Source: JANLSE01 sp038214135 (GTDB taxonomy: Bacteria > Chloroflexota > Chloroflexia > Chloroflexales > Roseiflexaceae). Taken from it: 34,446 bases of DNA. Below, piece by piece: positions 31,659-34,446 of this stretch. The stretch lies in contig JBBQSD010000061.1 of assembly GCA_038214135.1 (NCBI GenBank), positions 1 to 34,446 on the forward strand. The letters are read 5' to 3'. The notes under the pieces are model-generated. The model worked only from the letters and a program-made list of their open reading frames with translations. It had not been told where the DNA came from and ran no database searches. Position 1 is the first letter of the stretch. Each line of letters begins with the position of its first letter. Position numbers and translations under genes: made by a program.

Positions 31659-32948
31659 ATGACATCTCCACAATCACCACAACGCGTCCTGCTCCTCACG
31701 ACACCAAGCAGCTATCGGGCTGAGGCATTTCTCACGGCTGCCCTGCAGCTTGGCATCATTGCCGAGGAAGTGATCGATTCGCCGCCCGAATTGGCCAAGG
31801 ATTGCCCGCTGGCAATTGATTTCCGAACCGATGGAGCGCGTGATCTGCTTCAGCAGTATGCCGCCGATCATCCATTGGCAGCAATTATCGCCGTCGATGA
31901 TAGCGGCAGTATGTTGGCTGCTGAAGCCAGTGCGGCGCTTGGGTTGCCACATAATTCGCCCGATACGGCAATTGCAGCGCGCAATAAGTATGTGATGCGC
32001 ACACTATTGAAGCAGGGCGGAGTGCGTGTGCCCACATTCACTCTGCATACGCTGGATGAAGATCTGGATGCGCTAGCACAACGAGTCGATTACCCGTGTG
32101 TGGTCAAGCCACTGGAATTGAATGGCAGCCGAGGTGTTATTCGAGCCAACACACCACAGGAATTTATGGTTGCCGTGCGTCGTTTGGCTGCTATTCTGCA
32201 TGCAATCTATCCAAGCGGCAACGCGCCAGTCACATTCCGTGGCGAAATCGCCTGTGATAGCGCCCGCAGCTTTCTTGTAGAAGCATTCATTCCTGGCTTC
32301 GAGGTTGCCCTGGAAGGTTTGCTCGATCATGGACAGCTTCAGGTATTGGCCCTGTTCGATAAGCCCGATCCGCTTGATGGGCCATTCTTCGAGGAGACGA
32401 TCTACGTTACTCCGTCACGGCTGCCAGAAGCAGTACAGCTAGCAATTCAGCAGTGCGCCGCCGAATCCGCCAAAGCGCTTGGTCTGCACAATGGGCCTGT
32501 TCATGCCGAAATGCGGATCAATGAGGCTGGGCCATGGCTTGTTGAAGCCGCTGGCCGATCTATTGGCGGGCTATGCTCAAAGACGTTACGGTTTGGGACG
32601 GATGCCTCACTCGAAGAACTCATTCTGCGCCAGGCATGTGGGTTGCCGGTTGATTCGCTTGGCCGCGATGGTAATGCCGGCGGAGTGATGATGATCCCAA
32701 TTCCAGATACCGGGGTGCTGCGGGCAGTTCATGGCGTTGAGGAAGCATTGGCAGTAGCAGGAATCGAATCAGTCGAGATCAGCGCGCCACTACACAACCC
32801 GATCATCCCATTGCCAGAAGGCGAGAGCTACCTCGGGTTTATTTTTGCACGAAGTACCAGCCCGGATACCGTCGAGGCAGCTCTACGCGAGGCCCATGCA
32901 CAGCTCACATTCACGATTGTGCCGAATATTGAGCTAGCGCGTGTGTAA
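31659..32948 (+). CDS. ATP-grasp domain ligase
   Basis: A 429-residue cytoplasmic enzyme of the ATP-grasp fold, which joins a carboxylate to an amine, thiol or other nucleophile via an acyl-phosphate. The N-terminal ~100 residues are a Rossmann-like pre-ATP-grasp domain (RVLLLTTPSSYRAEAFL, AIIAVDDSG). The ATP-binding part has NKYVMRTLLKQGGVRVP, the Gly-rich loop VVKPLELNGSRGVI (about 147-160), VEAFIPGFEVALEGL, and the Mg-binding end HAEMRINEAGPWLVEAAGRSIGG (about 284-306). A C-terminal biotin-carboxylase-like lobe follows. It lies downstream of the selenoprotein gene in the same direction but after 393 bases of repeats, so it may have its own promoter. The acceptor and donor substrates are unknown. 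The ATG has only a weak ribosome site (GAG). Confidence 0.88.
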   Translation: MTSPQSPQRVLLLTTPSSYRAEAFLTAALQLGIIAEEVIDSPPELAKDCPLAIDFRTDGARDLLQQYAADHPLAAIIAVDDSGSMLAAEASAALGLPHNSPDTAIAARNKYVMRTLLKQGGVRVPTFTLHTLDEDLDALAQRVDYPCVVKPLELNGSRGVIRANTPQEFMVAVRRLAAILHAIYPSGNAPVTFRGEIACDSARSFLVEAFIPGFEVALEGLLDHGQLQVLALFDKPDPLDGPFFEETIYVTPSRLPEAVQLAIQQCAAESAKALGLHNGPVHAEMRINEAGPWLVEAAGRSIGGLCSKTLRFGTDASLEELILRQACGLPVDSLGRDGNAGGVMMIPIPDTGVLRAVHGVEEALAVAGIESVEISAPLHNPIIPLPEGESYLGFIFARSTSPDTVEAALREAHAQLTFTIVPNIELARV

Positions 32949-32951
32949 TGA

Positions 32952-33251
32952 TTATTTGCGCTGCGGGCCACCCTTCGATCTCGCCACCGGAGGCGACCAC
33001 CCCTCGGGCAGTTGTTGGCCATCCGCAAAAAAGAATTCTTCCATCTGGCGCATCAGAATATCCTGTGCGCGTGGATCGGCAAGGCTCAATCCATAATGGT
33101 TGATCACGACTGTTGCCTGAGCTGGCCAGAGTACCCATGCCTGGCGCGAGACGTTCTCATAGATACGCAGGCCGAGTTCACCTGGGAATGGCGGCTGATC
33201 CAATCCAGGCAGCTCTTTGCCGAATTTTACACAATTGACCATACGGATCAT
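32952..33251 (-). CDS. yggX: Fe(2+)-trafficking / oxidative-damage protection protein YggX family
   Basis: A 99-residue cytoplasmic protein. Family signatures are clear: VNCVKFGKELPGL with the conserved N-terminal Cys (Cys7), PGELGLRIYENVSRQAW, and a C-terminal helix IDILMRQMEEFFF-like followed by FADGQ. YggX protects Fe-S clusters from oxidation in enterobacteria and may move iron. The start at 33251 has AGGAG seven bases upstream; a longer frame to 33266 is rejected. It converges with the ATP-grasp gene, three bases apart, and is divergent from the formyltransferase gene. Its role beside an Fe-S radical SAM enzyme is suggestive only. Confidence 0.88.
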   Translation of the reverse strand: MIRMVNCVKFGKELPGLDQPPFPGELGLRIYENVSRQAWVLWPAQATVVINHYGLSLADPRAQDILMRQMEEFFFADGQQLPEGWSPPVARSKGGPQRK

Positions 33252-33280
33252 AATCTGGCTCCTCACTGTACAATGCAGCT

Positions 33281-33289
33281 ATTATAACA
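33281..33289 (-). promoter_or_regulatory. Extended -10 promoter of yggX
   Basis: On the minus strand TGTTATAAT gives TATAAT with the upstream TG of an extended -10 and would start transcription about 20-25 bases before the ATG at 33251. No good -35 is seen. The interval 33252-33317 also must hold any promoter for the plus-strand formyltransferase gene. Confidence 0.45.
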
Positions 33290-33317
33290 TCAACACGTGA
33301 TGCCAATGAGGTAGGCC

Positions 33318-34229
33318 ATGGCCAAGCCACACATGGTTTTCTTTGGCACAACCAGCGATACCTCATTACGGGTATTGTCCGGCCTCGTGGCGGCTGGAAT
33401 ATCAATCTGTGGCGTGGTCGTATCGGCAGTGCTACAGAGCGGTGCTATTGTTGAACGCCTGCTCCCGGATTATGGACGTTCGCCGCTACCGCTGGCTCAG
33501 CCATTTGTTCGCCGCAGTATCATTGAATTGGCCTGGAGCCTGGGCCTGCCAGTGATTGCAACGCGCAGCCTGATGGCACCCGAGCTGCTGATGCAAGTTC
33601 GTGCGCTCCAACCGGATGTTGCATGCGTCGCCTGTTTCCCACAGCGCGTGCCAGCCAAATTATTGGCGCTGCCACCACAAGGCTTCTTGAATGTCCATCC
33701 ATCGCTGCTTCCAGCCCATCGTGGACCGGTGCCCCTGTTCTGGATGTTCCACGCCGGCGAGACAAATGCTGGCATCACGATTCATTGGATGGATGAATCG
33801 TTCGATACGGGGCCAATTGCACTGCAAACACAGATCGAATTGCCAGAGGGAATCTCGTATCAGGCAGCCGAGCAACGCCTGTGGGAACGGGGAACAGAAC
33901 TGCTGATCGAAGCAGTGCAGGCGCTCGAAACAGGATCGCTTGCGCGCCGCGCCCAGCCACCTGGGGATACCTACGAACCCTGGCCGAACCAAGAACACTT
34001 CACGCTACACACCCAATGGTCGGCACGGCGCGCATGCATCTTTATGCGCGGAACATCCGAATGGAACCAACCATATCTGTTACCACTCCCACATAGCACC
34101 CTGGAACTAACAGAAGCGCTCACATACCATTCCGAAACGGTTCTGGGCCAACCCTTCAGCGTAAACAATAGTGAGGTATTCGTTCAGTTCACACCCGGCA
34201 TCCTGCACGCTCGTGGGCGGGTACGCTGA
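33318..34229 (+). CDS. Formyltransferase family protein (methionyl-tRNA formyltransferase-like)
   Basis: A 303-residue enzyme of the 10-formyltetrahydrofolate-dependent formyltransferase fold. The catalytic Asn-His-Asp set is intact: Asn125 and His127 in NVHPSLLPAHRG, and Asp163 in ESFDTGPI, with the same 38-residue spacing as in E. coli Fmt (109, 111, 147). The N-terminal loop and the ~80-residue C-terminal domain differ from true Fmt, for example a long insertion PDYGRSPLPLAQPFVRRSI near residue 50. I therefore think it is a paralogue acting on another amine or on a pathway intermediate, not the initiator tRNA. GAGG lies nine bases before the ATG. It lies near the ATP-grasp and radical SAM genes on the same strand, which suggests one pathway. 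Confidence 0.86.
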   Translation: MAKPHMVFFGTTSDTSLRVLSGLVAAGISICGVVVSAVLQSGAIVERLLPDYGRSPLPLAQPFVRRSIIELAWSLGLPVIATRSLMAPELLMQVRALQPDVACVACFPQRVPAKLLALPPQGFLNVHPSLLPAHRGPVPLFWMFHAGETNAGITIHWMDESFDTGPIALQTQIELPEGISYQAAEQRLWERGTELLIEAVQALETGSLARRAQPPGDTYEPWPNQEHFTLHTQWSARRACIFMRGTSEWNQPYLLPLPHSTLELTEALTYHSETVLGQPFSVNNSEVFVQFTPGILHARGRVR

Positions 34230-34446
34230 CGAGTATTCAGGGGACAGGAGTCAGCATTCAGCAACCAACGGAGGGTGTCACGTACATTTTCGGAATGGCG
34301 CATGACAGTGTCGATTATGATCGTAGGGGCGGGTGGCGAACCGCCCAACCAGAAAGACAAAAAATAAAAAACGGGGCCGGTAGCGAACCCCCCCCCCACA
34401 CAACCAAAAAAAAAAAAACACGGCCGGGGGACACCCCAACCACAAA
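34230..34446. other. Repeat remnants and low-quality contig end
   Basis: AGTATTCAGGGGACAGGAGTCAG (34233-34255) is the reverse form of the CTGAATACT/AGTCAG repeat. GTAGGGGCGGGTGGCGAACCGCCC at 34323-34346 is the GTAGGGGCG repeat. From about 34360 the sequence degenerates into runs of A and C, with error-like partial copies of the same repeat (GGGGCCGGTAGCGAACCCC). No gene is seen here. Confidence 0.7.

Noticed and set aside
33318..34229. Calling the formyltransferase gene fmt
   Set aside because: No def or rsmB neighbour, divergent N-terminal and C-terminal regions, and linkage to radical SAM and ATP-grasp genes argue for a paralogue.

Overview
The window looks like a chromosomal contig from a Chloroflexota bacterium, probably close to the Chloroflexales. 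This is inferred from gene content, moderately high G+C, and many intergenic palindromes of the GTAGAGACGCAA / TTGCGTCTCTAC, GTAGGGGCGG and AGGAGTCAG types. No rRNA, tRNA, prophage, integrase or CRISPR array was seen. The last ~80 bases look like poor assembly at a contig end.

Left part (1-14850), mostly housekeeping and catabolic genes: an unrecognised protein (119-964); a CCA-adding/poly(A) polymerase-type nucleotidyltransferase that may be read from a leaderless mRNA (1081-2445); a NIT1-like amidase and an M20 metallopeptidase on the minus strand; a large secreted protein joining an endonuclease/exonuclease/phosphatase domain, a beta-propeller phytase and a PhoD phosphatase (4997-9010); a frameshifted membrane-anchored beta-propeller protein (9261-10480, minus); an SCP2-like protein; a membrane-anchored SH3b protein; a three-gene quinone-detoxification-like operon (ring-cleaving dioxygenase, MhqD-like hydrolase, FMN reductase; 11988-14284); and a CoxG/SRPBCC protein.

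Middle part (14850-21300): a CDF metal exporter, an MFS transporter, a 5'-truncated WD40 protein in a more A/T-rich island, and glycogen synthase glgA. Between glgA and the next operon lie two MITE-like elements.

Kdp locus (21328-29688): a 26-codon ORF, then kdpF-kdpA-kdpB-kdpC-kdpD-kdpE in one direction. This is a complete high-affinity K+ ATPase with its two-component regulator. Repeat elements and strong hairpins lie in the kdpA-kdpB and kdpB-kdpC junctions.

Right part (29856-34229) is the most interesting. A radical SAM protein with an N-terminal B12-binding-like domain appears to stop at TGA 31221-31223. In frame, that TGA is preceded by Cys and followed by Ala-Glu-Pro and ten more codons to a TAA, and a perfect 7-bp hairpin with a GUU loop starts 13 nt after it. 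I read it as a selenoprotein with a C-Sec-A-E-P tail. It is followed by an ATP-grasp ligase and a formyltransferase, with a convergent Fe(2+)-trafficking gene (yggX) between them. Together they suggest a small, uncharacterised biosynthetic or modification pathway.
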